64,000 nt of DNA from Ilyonectria destructans (Eukaryota > Ascomycota > Sordariomycetes > Hypocreales > Nectriaceae), in the NCBI GenBank assembly GCA_020740775.1, contig JAHEWK010000009.1:1054001-1118000 (forward strand). Reading direction: 5' to 3'. Below are positions 10,691 through 21,811 of this stretch, piece after piece. Positions within the stretch are counted from its first letter, which is position 1, and each line of letters begins with the position of its first letter. The notes under the pieces were generated by a model. The model saw nothing but the letters and a program-made list of their open reading frames with translations. It was not told the origin of the DNA and did not search any database. The position numbers were made by a program, and so were the translations under genes.

Positions 10691-12930
10691 TGGTACAAGC
10701 TTGGCAGTGCAAAGTAGGAATAGCTCAGAGTTGTCCATAAATTTATGAGAGAGATAACTCAGATGCTGTAATAGCATCGCAGAGAGTGAGTCGGGTTCAT
10801 CTCTATCCTTAACGCTATACCCCACTTAGGAGATGGTTAAAGCGACGGGTTACCCGAAAGCATCGATCACCAGTTAGTTCGATGAGGAGCGCCGAGGTTG
10901 GCTACCCTAGACATGCCAGTATAATATTAGTTGGCGAATGAGCTTGAGGCAGAAATGCTGCATTCAAGAATGAATTGTTAATGTTTCAAGTTTAAGTTGC
11001 TGCAATGGTTCAACCGGGATGCCATAGAGTCGAGCGCAAAAATTGCGGGTGTTGCGCTTCAGGACCAAGCGCCGCAGCCATTCACGCAATTCTTTCGTGA
11101 ATATACCGTCACCGAGATGTGAAAAGTATGGTTAGGCATTGCCATTATGTCAACGGTGTTTTTCGACGGCTGAGAGATCGGCATTGATGAGCTTGTAGAA
11201 TTTGAGTGTAGACTTTAGTAAACCTTACTGTACTATGGTAATTCTGCTTATCACAACTAGTAGGCTCATCCTCTCCTCTGGGCATCATCGTCGTTGCAGT
11301 TACCGAGAGAGCGGAAATGTAAGCGGCTGGTGTCAGCACGGTCAACTGATTCCGGTACAATCATACCGACCTTGAATTTCAGTCTATGATCGTATGCCTA
11401 TGATTTCGCAGATCTTGACGGCTGCCAACTACGAATACGCTTTCTACAAGACATTCTCGATTGATAGAGCATGTAGGGTGGAAAAGGCTGCTAGGCACGT
11501 TGGAAACGTACTGTCTCCGTCCAAGCGAAGAGGCTAGACCATACGTAACGGAGGGTGTACAAGGTTTTGATGCTCAAAGCCATCGGCATATCTTCTCTTT
11601 GAGAGTTGATCCGGGGATCCAAGGGGCGAATAACAGCGTTGTTCCAAGTTACTCAGTTCCTGCAGCTGAAGCAATAGGATCCGAAGCCAGTCCTTACAGT
11701 AACGGAGTTCTGGCCAAAGAACCTGGTGGCCTATGAAATCGTCAATTCGTTACGTCCAGCGTTGCTAGCGCAGAACGGCACCATGTTTGCAAAAAGATGT
11801 GATTTTGCTCACAAGCCCCTCCATGCCCCTCCAAATAGCGATAACGAGTGTTTTCTGGTGGGAAAATATGTGTGTCAACCCATTGGCGATATTCATCCAG
11901 AAATCGAGACGATCAGAGATTCGTTTGCTCGAGATGGGTCCATCGAGAATACCAACATTGTCTGTTACATCCAGTCCGACCTCGAGCACTTTCCGTGCAC
12001 CGAAGACTTTCCCATCATGCCCGTAGATCCGGTGAGCGTCATGATGCGTGCCATCAACCTGTCCCGCTGTCTAAAAAGCTCATCAATTCTGTTTTCGCCG
12101 TTCCGTTCTCCCAAAGCTAACCCACGCTTGAGCTGTCGGCGAACCAAAGATGTAGTGCAGGTTGTTTTTAGGAGGGCTGCATGCGAATGAAATGAACAAC
12201 TGGGAAGTGGCGGCAGAGTAGTATGATTATTGAGGATTCTGGACGGTCGCCGTTCGTATTCGCTGTGGATATCGTGCGGTGCCATGACGGCCTGCGAGTC
12301 GTGCTTTTCGCCATCCTGCCCGGTTTTGTTAACAGGGCTGTGCCGTGGGTCGGCTATTGTATGGTCAACAATGAGTATCGGATCGTAAAATACCTTGAGA
12401 ATCGGGCGCGGCCCGAGAACGGCTTTGCTCGTTGTGTGGGCAAGGGCCTAGACTATTTAATCTGGACCAGCGGATCTGCAGACTCTGCGTTTGGTGATTC
12501 ATCCCAAAGCGTGACGATCTCCTGACCTATCAATTCGGGTTAGCTAACGTGAGGAATGCTGTTTACAACCTTAAGGAATGCCATCGACGGTTCTGGATGG
12601 ACATGATTAGTGGGCCGCCACAAGCTTTCTCTTAGCGTACTGAAACCACCATGTGAAACCTGAACCTGGCTAGAATAGCATCGGAACCGGCTTGTTTGCA
12701 GCCCAAGTAAGTCAGCCACAGATCGATCTCGACTCTCCGGAGAAAGCAAATCTGGATTACCTCATCCTTAAGAAGAGCGTTATATTTGCCATCTCCCACG
12801 GCTCAAACCTACCTCTCCATCCATCAACCGGGACACAGACTCGACTAAGAAAGTCAGTGAGACTTGACATTACTGCCTCGGATTCTTACACATCATCCTC
12901 CACATCCCGATCATCGCTTCTTCGAGAACC
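10691..12930. other. gene-poor region with short orphan reading frames
   Basis: No intact gene can be modelled. Three consecutive short plus-strand frames (11461-11736, 11726-12190, 12223-12525) might be remnants of one or more decayed genes. The middle one reads EFWPKNLVAYEIVNSLRPAL upstream of its ATG and contains VGKYVCQPIGDIHPEIETIR and PIMPVDPVSVMMR, which look protein-like, but I do not recognise the family. The rest (10691-11460) shows no feature I can support. Confidence 0.4.
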
Positions 12931-14440
12931 ATGCATCTCAGTGACCCAGGCCCAGCCGTCATTTTGGTCAGATCCCTACCCACTCACATCCAGTTTCCCC
13001 ACTAACCATAAGTACTCATGGTAGGTGGTTGGCTGGCTTCTCATCGCTGTGGCTGGTACCATTATCATAGCTCGCCTATTTGTGCGCCTCAAGATTGAGA
13101 ACCGAAGATGGGCATGGAGTGACATTCTCATGTGCTTTTCCTGGATCTGGGCCACCATCGCAACCTCATTCAACGTTAAGTTCATGAAACTCGGAGCACT
13201 CGATGCGGGTGTAATGCTCTCATTGCAAAACTACCGTGGCGAACAAGATGATATCACTATGCTGTTCAAGGTACAGTTCAACAAACAACTTGGCCTTTTG
13301 GCAACAAAATGACAGTAATTGACGAATGCAACTTGTAGTGCTTCTGGTTTTGGTCCGTTGCGGTCTTAGCAGCCATCTATCTCGCCAAAGGGACACTTCT
13401 CGCGTCGTACTCGCAAATTTTCCCCGCCTTCATGGTAAAACGAAGGAACATTCTCTGGGCCATCACTACTTTCGTCGTTTTGGCCTATATTGCGAGCACC
13501 TTGACACTCATCATGATTTGCCTGCCAGTCCACACACACTGGTGAGTACAGGCCTCCTTCCATCTTTAATCATTTGGTTTGTGGGAGACCGACATCTAAT
13601 CTGCATTCTCTAGGGACCTGGACCCTACATCAAAATGCCCGTCCTCAAAAGCCACAACCATATTCCAGGTTTCATGGGCCCTCCATATTGCTGGAGATGT
13701 TTTCCGTAAGCTATATGTCTGAAATCATGGCTTGGTTGCGGTGCTAATCTTCCAATAGTCTTCTTCCTACCGTGGCTTGTCATAACTAAACTGGAGCTGA
13801 AGACTTCGGTCAAAATCGTGGCGTATTGCACGTTGTTCCTTGGCCTGCTTACAGTTTGTCTTGCTGTTTTACCATATTTCGCCATTGAAACTGCACCGAA
13901 CAAGAATCAGGTCTCAATCGGTTTACTTGGTATGCTTGCTCAATACCGCTTTTCTTAGTTATCCGCTTCGAATCAGGCTAACTAAAATCCCCAGTGCTCT
14001 TGGCTACTCTTGACTGCAACCTCACTCTCATAATCGCCTGCCTTCCCTCACTTCGCTCATACTTCAACCTTCGGATCACGGAGGTACCGCCGCAACTAAA
14101 GGTCCAGGTGGTTGGGTCTGTATCGACAGACGAAAATGAGAAACACCCTAATTTTACGTCCATAACCTGGGGCCACCGTCGTGTTACATCATCAATTTCT
14201 CTTGAATCCGACGCAAACCTCAAGGGCCACCGTCGTCGTATATCTTCGGTTTTCAACGAATCTGGCAATAACCCCCGAGGCTACCCTCGTCCAACAGCTT
14301 CCGCTTCTATTGAAGCCGGCAACAACAACTACTGGGGCTATCGTCGTGATAACGAGTCGGTTTCTCTTGAATCCGATAAGGATGCCCAGGATGATGACGA
14401 AAAGATTGGCGAGAAGGGAGACGAAGTTGAACAAAATTGA
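12931..14440 (+). CDS. fungal rhodopsin-family (PTH11-like) seven-transmembrane protein
   Basis: Six exons (12931-12966, 13025-13270, 13339-13541, 13614-13705, 13759-13929, 13995-14440) give 397 aa. The seven-helix core includes VVGWLLIAVAGTIIIARLF, WSVAVLAAIYLAKG, ITTFVVLAYIASTLTLIMIC, DVFLFFLPWLVITKLELK and FLGLLTVCLAVLPYFAIET, the usual order of the fungal rhodopsin-domain membrane proteins. There is no N-terminal CFEM domain. The cytoplasmic tail (about residues 275-380) carries four degenerate 18-19-residue repeats, each opening with a GHRR/GYRR-type motif and ending near SLES or SIEAG. The family acts at membranes as putative receptors; no ligand is known. The first short exon is inferred from a GT-AG pair that restores the reading frame. 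Confidence 0.85.
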
Positions 14441-15612
14441 AGGCAGCAAAGATGCCGATAATATAGATGTGGCGGTGGCAGATTATTTGCGGAAGTACAA
14501 GATGATTGTTTGGAGAAGTTAGCATACACGCAGTTAGAATATAAAAGAACCTCAGAATACTTTATTTGCACCTGACTCGCAAGCAATTCATCCGTCCAAA
14601 TGACTATGTCGATTTGGCACCTTGAAGAGCAGGCTGGCTTCTAGTCTACACTGCCTATAATAGACCCCCAACTTTAGAGAACGATGACAAAGACAACATC
14701 AAAAACGAATCCAAACCCCAACTTGGCTAGATGTATACCATGGAAACAGACTGCGTATGAAGCTGGCCTGAGATACGCAGTAGACGCACCAAGGCGCTTG
14801 ATTAACTGATCAGATTAATAAACCACATTTCTGTGACCAGGAAGGGCTACCCTCTTCAGCTAGTTATTTGGACTTATGAGCACACGGTGTTCATATTTCA
14901 ACTGCCTGTTTACTAATTTCCTTCTTCTCTTAGATGTTCATATGCCGTCATTTGTGAGCTCTGACGGGGGGATCTTTGGGACTGAGTCACTGGTGCTCGG
15001 TGTAAAACTCAACTCATTATAAGGATGAACTGTTTCGAAGAACTTCAAATCTTCAAAGATTACATCCTCAGTGAATTCTGTTCGGATTGGTTGTTTCTTC
15101 TAATATGGGCTAAGCGGAAAGTCATGTCGTGGGCGGAAAGTCATGTCGTGGGCGGAAAGTCATGTCGTGGTGGGAAAAGGCTAATTGGGTCTGTGACATG
15201 ATGATCATGCGAATACGGTCGATGCAGAAAGTCTACACTAATATTCCAAGATGGTATTGTCTATTGTATGGAGTCCACATTTTGATATATTTGCGCCCAT
15301 GATCAAACGAAACTTCAATGATGCGTCCAAAGTCCCCATCGTCACCGCACTTAGATAAAGGATGGCTGTTCGACGGCTTGTCCGAAATTGTCTATCATGC
15401 CTGCTGTGGGTTCCGGCCGTTTCCTTTCGGTCGTTCCGACAAACCTCGAGTTTAAAAGTCAGGCAGTGACGTCGGTGACAAGGAAACATGTAGACATCCT
15501 CAAGTTTACGAAGTCCCAAACGCACAGTAAACCAGATACTGAACCGTCTTCTCAAGACTTCTCGTCTCATTTGTTCAGAATTACTGCCGTCAACTTTTTC
15601 CCAAGCCGAAAT
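14441..15612. other. intergenic region between membrane protein and RidA-like gene
   Basis: No gene is supported. The stretch holds the 3' flank of the rhodopsin-like gene and the upstream region of the RidA-like gene, including a perfect triplicated 19-mer listed separately. An open frame runs from 15388 into the RidA gene, but it has low-complexity leader-like composition. Confidence 0.5.
15114..15170. repeat. 19-bp perfect tandem triplication
   Basis: The 19-mer GCGGAAAGTCATGTCGTGG occurs three times without interruption at 15114, 15133 and 15152. It lies about 440 bp upstream of the RidA-like start codon, so it may be a cis-regulatory repeat or simple replication slippage. Confidence 0.9.
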
Positions 15613-16068
15613 ATGTCTCCCAACGGACAAGCCTTTCTACTGGATCCAAATGCGCCAGAGGGGCCAACTCGATATCCCCATGCCCGCATTAGTCCTGCCT
15701 CCACGCACAAAACCATCTACGTCTCTGGCATCGCATGCCGGCGGCCGGACGGGAGCTACCCAGGTGTCACGGAGAACACCGACGGCACTTACACTCTTGA
15801 CATCCGAGAGCAAACCGCTGCCGTCCTCAAGAACATCGACGAGATAATCAAGGGAGCTACGGGTGGGGCTGGCGGAATTCTCAACGTCATTGATGCGGTT
15901 GTCTACATTTTGGATATGAAATCTCAGTATGCTGGGATGAACGAAGAATGGAACAAAGTCTTTCCAAGTCGGAACAGTGCCCCGGCGCGGGCAACGATTG
16001 GTGTAAAGGAATTACCTGATCCTCGTTTGATTGTTGAAGTCAAAGCGACGGCGGTTGTTGGTTTGTAA
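15613..16068 (+). CDS. RidA/YjgF family protein, 2-aminomuconate deaminase-like
   Basis: 151 aa from the ATG at 15613 (MSPNGQAFLLDPNAPEG). The open frame continues upstream to 15388, but the extra 75 residues do not resemble the family and I treat them as leader. Family hallmarks are YVSGIACRRPDG, IREQTAAVLKNIDEIIK, GGILNVIDAVVYILDM and the C-terminal NSAPARATIGVKELPDPRLIVEVKATAVV, with the conserved Arg that binds the substrate carboxylate. RidA proteins hydrolyse enamine/imine intermediates; this length and the internal GGAGGILNV segment fit the 2-aminomuconate deaminase branch of aromatic-amine or 3-hydroxyanthranilate degradation. The neighbouring aldehyde dehydrogenase pseudogene fits the same pathway, but that link is inference. 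Confidence 0.82.
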   Translation: MSPNGQAFLLDPNAPEGPTRYPHARISPASTHKTIYVSGIACRRPDGSYPGVTENTDGTYTLDIREQTAAVLKNIDEIIKGATGGAGGILNVIDAVVYILDMKSQYAGMNEEWNKVFPSRNSAPARATIGVKELPDPRLIVEVKATAVVGL

Positions 16069-16559
16069 ACACGTAAAGAGTCAAATGAGTCTACATCCAT
16101 TACCTATTTCGCATAATGATCATTGGTGCGGAAAAATAAACAAAAGTCGAGGGAAATAATCGTCTATTATTGGCTTGCAGATATCATCGACAAGCTAGAA
16201 CAAGCGATTGCCTATGTCGATTTGTCCGATTTACAAGTACGTGCATGAACATCTTGCGGGTGTGTCGGACGGGCCGCTCTGATGGCTCCGACAATAGCGG
16301 GGTTGACGGCTCGATACGTTATCAATCCGTCTGTAATTTTAGGAGAGTGTCGTTTTGTCGGCTCCTCCGACAATCTACGCCTGGTACCTTGAGCTGATTA
16401 TGGACCGCGCTACCTGGTTCTGCAGCCTTAGTACGACGCTTCGTTTTGCGAAACATCACCCACAGCTACGGAATTTACTTTGTCACTCTGAAAAATCACG
16501 GCAATTACGGTACTTAGGTCTGGTATTATTGCTCCCAATGCAGCCCATTTGACCAGCGT
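16069..16559. other. intergenic, no supported gene
   Basis: About 490 bp without a supported reading frame. It contains several TCCGAC/GTCGGA hexamers in both orientations (16200-16375), including TGTCGGACGGGCC near 16263, possibly the eroded inverted repeats of an old DNA transposon. The match is too short to assign. Confidence 0.35.
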
Positions 16560-17762
16560 GCGATCGTTTTATCAACAGTGAGTTGGTGAATCAAAGGGGT
16601 GGAAATATTGACGCAATCAATCCTCGGTAGGTATAGGCGCGTAGCGAGACTGAGATGGAGATGACAGCTGTCTTCGCTACTGGCAAACACAACGTCGACA
16701 CCACTATTGAAGTTGCTTGCAAAGAACTTCTAGTCCCGGCATAGAAGGATCTCGGCCATTCAGATGGTGGAAAGCTCATGTCCAAATTGGCTGATCTAAT
16801 CTGGGAAAATAGGAGGCCCTCGAAACGATTCGGACTCTCGACCATGGTATGTGATTTCCAGCCTTGATTCAAGAGACGATTCTTTGACGTATGTGGGGAA
16901 CAGGAAAGCCGTACTCGGTTGCTCTCTATGACTACGTGGACGAAGTGATCGGGACAATTCGACATTATGCGACTAGGCTCACAAAATCTCCAGTCAACCG
17001 ATTGTTAGCACTATTACAAAGCTTGCGTATACGGTCCGCCAGCCAATTGGTATTGTCGGGCGAATCATACCGTGGAATTTCCCGCTCGGTATGACCGCTT
17101 AGAAGCGTAGTTCAGCATTGGCAGGCAACAACATAGTCGTGTTGAACCTTGTAAAGCAAGTTACACTGGGTATATTATACGTCGCCAGTCCTATCGCCAA
17201 GAGCAATTTTAGTCATGACATGGGGAATGTACTAAATAAGCTTGAATCAAAGGCTGGTGCGATTATTATGGATCACCCAGACCATGGCAAGGTCGTCTTC
17301 GCGAGTTCAACACCAGGAAGAGGTGATGGAGATGGCTTCTTCAACACTCAAAGGTATGACGATGGAGACGAGGGGAAAGTCTCCTGGATGTCCTCAGCGA
17401 TGTAGACTGGGATCAAGCCGCTACATTGGCCCATCCAGGCATCATGTATAACCAAGGTCAAGTTGAAACGTCGCGCTACGTCCCGCATTCCAGTGCACAA
17501 AGACATCCACGACAAATTCGTCCTGCTATTCAATAAGGAGTTTGCAAGGGTTAGCATGGTTTACGATAAGTTGGCTGCCGATACGTTTCAAGGGCACTTG
17601 TTTCCAAGGATCAATACGCACGAATCCTCTCGTACATCAGAAGTGAGAAGCAAGGGTTTGGGCCTCTGATGGTCATAACTACGTTCACGAGCCCGTAGAG
17701 GCAGCGTTGGAGGCCTACTCAGAAATCAAGGTGATAATGGCAATGTTGGCTCTAAGCTCTGA
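16560..17762 (+). pseudogene. aldehyde dehydrogenase pseudogene with frameshifts, stops and an internal deletion
   Basis: Fragments of one ALDH protein appear in order across three frames: DAINPR near 16609; VDTTIEVACKEL near 16693; LMSKLADLIWENRRPS near 16780; GKPYSVALYDYVDEVIGTIRH at 16905-16970; QPIGIVGRIIPWNFPLGMT at 17040-17095, the cofactor-binding PWNF region; ALAGNNIVVLN at about 17115; HPDHGKVVFASS at about 17275; DVDWDQAATLAHPGIMYNQGQ at about 17400; ADTFQG at about 17578; and ALEAYSEIKVIMAM at about 17708, which resembles the ALDH C-terminus. In-frame stops and frame changes interrupt it. The jump from the ADTFQG segment to the C-terminal segment implies loss of roughly the last quarter of the catalytic region. 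No intact start or catalytic Cys/Glu pair can be traced. Confidence 0.85.
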
Positions 17763-18020
17763 TCGAGTCTAGCATGTAGATTAGTGGGCATTTCCAAAAC
17801 AGCTGCCATGATTGGAGAGGCCTTATCGGATCTGAGTCATGGCGATGGCCAACTGGGCCTATCAATCGTGCAGGAGATGATGCGGGGAAAACGGGGGATG
17901 GGACAAGATCGATATCGCGATAAAGCGCAGACGCACCCCCAACTCGATCAAGATACCCCTCTCCTCTTTTCTTGCTGCCGACTTTTGTCGCGTGTCTCGA
18001 TCTGCAGCTGTGTCTTTTCC

Positions 18021-20353
18021 ATGGCGCCGCCTTTTGCAACAGCCTACGCTAGAACGTCGTGCTCGCGATGTCACAAGCGGAAGAAGAGATGCGACCGGGC
18101 TTTGCCGCAGTGCGAAAACTGCCACAAGGCCCGTATCGCCTGTAGCTTCCTGGACGATGACCGGCAAACAGCGTCATATCCCATTGGGTAAGCAGTGTGG
18201 GTTGGTTACTTGCAATGAAGATGTCACATATATGATTCTTCAGCTCAGGTTGCTGCGGCTGACCTTGATCACGTAGTTATGTGCGCAGCCTCGAAAGCCG
18301 AATCCAGGACCTGGAAAACCAACTTGCTGGTTCGCCACGGGCACCAAGTTCCGCCGCGAATGAGGAGGCATCTCTCGCAGATGAAATCTCATGTTCCGGT
18401 CAAAATCCAGAACAATTCCTGGATGAGTTTCCTGAAGAGTTGGTCGTCATCGACCCAGACGGCACCTGTCCGCCGGCCTTTTATTCCCACGATGGATCCT
18501 GGGGCGACTTGGAAATTCATCCCGAAGACACTGCCCCAAGATCAGTTCGAGAAACGCCACATTCTCTCGACGAAGAGCTGAAACAGCTGTCGCTCGAAGC
18601 CACGGCGGAGCGACATCTTGGCTCCTCGTCCGGTCTCTCGTTTGCGAAACTCACGCAGATGGTGCTTCGACGCCTCACTCCCGATAAGGCCGATTTCGTC
18701 TTTGCAAACGACGACGACGAAGACCAGACTCTCCAGCAGTTCAACGCCGGGTCTCCTTCGACGATGCTGAACAATTTCATGTTCAACAACTTTGGAAACC
18801 CTACCGCGTGCGATCCGATTTTATTCGGCGACTACCCCCTCTCCGCTATCGCGGCACCTGATGAGGCCGTCGCCCACTTATCTCTCCTGACCGACGATGC
18901 CAAGGTTAGCCGCTTAGTAGATTTCTACTTTGCCCACTCACATACGCTGTACCCGATTATACAGCGGAGCGAGTTCACTTCCACTCTTCAGTTCGTCCGT
19001 TCAAACCCAGATGCCCCGTTGGCCCAATCTCCATTGTCTCTTTTCAGAATTTGGATGGTTTTAGCAATCGGTTCTACTGCATATTGCTCCGTTACATTGG
19101 CTGAAGAGTCAGAGTCGATGCTGTATTACGACAAAGCTCTGACATATTTCGAGGCGGCTCTCGAGTATGGAGACATGGTACGTAAGACCTTGCTGATCAA
19201 CAATGCATTCTGACACTCCCATAGGCTGCTCTAGAGGTCATTGCGCTGCAGGTCTCATACTCGTTCTTTAATCAACTAGGGCCAAGTATAACCCTCCATC
19301 CGACCATCAGGATCCTCACACTAATCACCCTACAGATACGTGGTTCCTTGTTGGCTTAGCTGCTCGAATAGCTCTCGGCATGGGTCTTCACACATCCAAG
19401 ACCTATGAAGGACTACCCCACGATGTTATCGAAAGGCGGAAACGGGTTTTCTTTTCCATCTACATGATGGATCGGTAGGCGAAAATCCTGATAGTAATGA
19501 CAGGCACTTGCTAATGACGTCCTCCTCCTCAAGTGTGGTATCGCTAGCTCTCGGGAGGCCGTTTGCTTTGCACGAAGATGACATTGATGTCTCGGTAAGG
19601 AATTCCTGTCAAATAATTCTCTGGAGTGGTCCCAGCTAATACCCAGCCTAGCCTTTTGCTGATGCCGACGAAGAGGATGTAACACCCGACGGCATCCAAA
19701 CCCCCACCTCTCTTAACCCTTCCATGATGGCTGTACCTCTCCATATCCTGGCTCTGAGGCGAATTGCCGGCAAGATGGCAACGCTGGTGTACTCAAATCG
19801 GAGGGTCGCTCTACTAGAAACGCATGAACGAGAAGACATACTGAGGTCACTACACAAGGAGCTTATCGACTGGCGCCGCAACATGCCGTTCCCCCTCCCC
19901 GACATCAATGCGCAAGTGCCGCATTTGACCAGCAACTGGTACGACTTCAACTACTACACCCACCTCGCGATGCTCTATCGACCAACTCCCCTCTTTCCGA
20001 CGCTGGATCAACATCGCATCAAGATTCTTGCAGAGGCCGCCTCCATGTCCATCCGCCAGGCCACAAACATGCACCGGCAGAAAAGGTTTGCATATAACTG
20101 GTTAAATCTTCTTTCCGTCTTCACCTCGACACTATCCCTCATCTATGCCGTGACGGCTCAACCAGATAACCTAGCGGCAGTGCTAGAGGAGACAAAGGCG
20201 ACCAATGACCTCGAACTATCCATCGAGTTGTTCACCGCGCTCAGCGTAAAGTTCCCAGCGGCCAAAAAAATGCAGAGGATGGTGGATCAAGTAGTCAAAA
20301 CGTACGGCGACTTGCACAGCAAATCGGACGGCTTCCATAGCTCAGTTGGTTAG
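18021..20353 (+). CDS. Zn2Cys6 transcription factor with fungal-specific middle homology region
   Basis: Six exons (18021-18187, 18277-19177, 19225-19285, 19336-19474, 19534-19594, 19652-20353) encode 676 aa. The Zn2Cys6 cluster is at the N-terminus with Cys14, 17, 24, 31, 34 and 41 (CSRCHKRKKRC...CENCHKARIAC), followed across intron 1 by a short coiled linker (VRSLESRIQDLENQL). The central region carries the fungal-specific domain (FYFAHSHTLYPIIQRSEF; WFLVGLAARIALGMGLHTSK; FFSIYMMDR). It is a nuclear DNA-binding regulator of unknown target. The last eight codons and the stop lie inside the tRNA-Ile gene, so the present C-terminus may be secondary. Confidence 0.88.
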
Positions 20354-20426
20354 AGCTTCGTACTAATACTACTACTTGCTAGTGTTGGTGATGCGAAGGT
20401 CGCAGGTTCAAGCCCTGCTGGGAGCA
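20331..20426 (+). tRNA. tRNA-Ile(AAT) with intron
   Basis: A cloverleaf can be drawn. The acceptor GCTTCCA pairs with TGGGAGC (one G-U) and the discriminator is A. The D arm is GCTC-AGTTGGTTA-GAGC; the anticodon stem TCGTA/TGCGA; the T arm GCAGG-TTCAAGC-CCTGC. The anticodon loop reads CT-AAT-A followed by a roughly 22-nt intron before the 3' stem, the standard position after nucleotide 37. The box B-like GGTTCAAGCCC is intact. Anticodon AAT (read as IAU) gives isoleucine. It overlaps the regulator's coding end by 23 bp on the same strand. Confidence 0.85.
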
Positions 20427-20454
20427 AAATTGCCTCGCAATGCCATCCAATTTC

Positions 20455-20459
20455 TTTTT
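20455..20459 (+). terminator. RNA polymerase III T-run terminator
   Basis: A run of five T lies 29 nt after the tRNA 3' end, the usual Pol III stop signal. Confidence 0.6.
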
Positions 20460-21811
20460 GACAATTTCGTCGATTTTTTTGGTGGGTGGGGCGGTTGAGT
20501 GTTATCTGTTGTGGTGTTGCGATCCACCACCGATAGGACAATCATCAAGTCCAATAGCATTTTGCTCGCATTCTTCCCGAAAGTAGCTAGACGGTGGTAA
20601 AAGTGCGGTGCCTGGTTATATGTTGTAGAATTCTCCGAGATGTCGCGCTTTTGAAGGGAGTCGCCATTCCCCAGGGAGGCGGAATATTAGTCTCCAAAAG
20701 TAGCCATTCAGCGCGAAGGTAGAGTCCCGCGGTGTTAGCTGTCTGGTATCTAAATATTATGTCTTGTTTAGTACCTGGTACCTGGAGATGGCGTTCGTTG
20801 TTGTCTGTCTTAAAGCGGCCGAAGAAGGATCCGGATTGTGTTAGATCATCAATCGCCTCTAACTCCTCCCCCACAGCCACTTGCAGCCCTGTCGTCACAA
20901 TTAGCGACTCCTCAGACTTTCCGTTCCCGTTGTACTATAGAATTTCTTCTCAACCTTTTTGAAGGTCCTTTAGACCGTCACGGCAGATATCGATGAGATT
21001 CTCCGACAGCCGAGTCGATACAAGACCAATACGACAATTGTCTCAAGACGGGACGGAGACTCGGCGTATTTCAAAGATCACCATACCAACCCGAATATTG
21101 GGGATATTACTGGTCATGTTCATGCTCAGTTGATGGGACAGACATTGGGTTCAAGGAGAATGTGCGCGTGAATACATTACATGTTGACATTACGTTACCT
21201 CTTTTTCGCTGAATATATTGCGGAGAAGAGTGAGACTTTTGAACTATGATATGGAATGATGTATATCCCTTTAGACTAAGTGGTACTTCGAGGGCGTACA
21301 TAATGAACGCGGTACAGATATAGGCGATTTGCTCCGTCTGGTACCGTTGTTATCGTCTTAATTGATAAACTAGTCCAATCCATTCCCACAGTAAGAAAAG
21401 CTCATAGATCCCGTTTGAAATGCCTGACATGCTCAAAATGGGCTCTTTCTGCTTGACCTTTTGCCCTCTAAATGCGCATTCACTCAGTCGGTGCAAGACA
21501 TCTACAATCCATCCCAGCGGAAGGCGCATAACGCCGATCTCATACTGCATATGCCTTTCTCTTTAAACCGCCGGCATTTGTAAATTCATACTGGCATGGA
21601 AGATGTGAGTCAATACCAATACTGCCAGTGTGAGATCAGCGACTGGGAATCCGCGCATGAGCCGTAATGTATAAAATGGAAGCGTTTCCCTACAAGATGC
21701 TACACCTGCTTCTCTAATCACTTCATCCTTCACCTTCTCAATTAAGATAGTTTATTCCCGAGTCAAGCCGTGACTAGAAACAACCAACTATTCCCACTCA
21801 CCTTCGCAAAT
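20460..21811. other. intergenic, no supported gene
   Basis: About 1.35 kb with only short unrecognised frames on both strands (for example a 103-codon minus-strand frame at 20587-20898). A TATAAAA element at 21670-21676 lies about 136 bp upstream of the secreted-protein start at 21812 and is a plausible core promoter for it. Confidence 0.5.

Noticed and set aside
15388..15612. 75-residue N-terminal extension of the RidA-like protein
   Set aside because: Not similar to the family. Composition is leader-like, and the internal ATG at 15613 starts exactly at the expected family N-terminus.
20350..20541. 63-codon minus-strand frame containing LPAGLEPATFASPT
   Set aside because: This peptide is the usual antisense translation of a tRNA T-arm region; the tRNA explains it.
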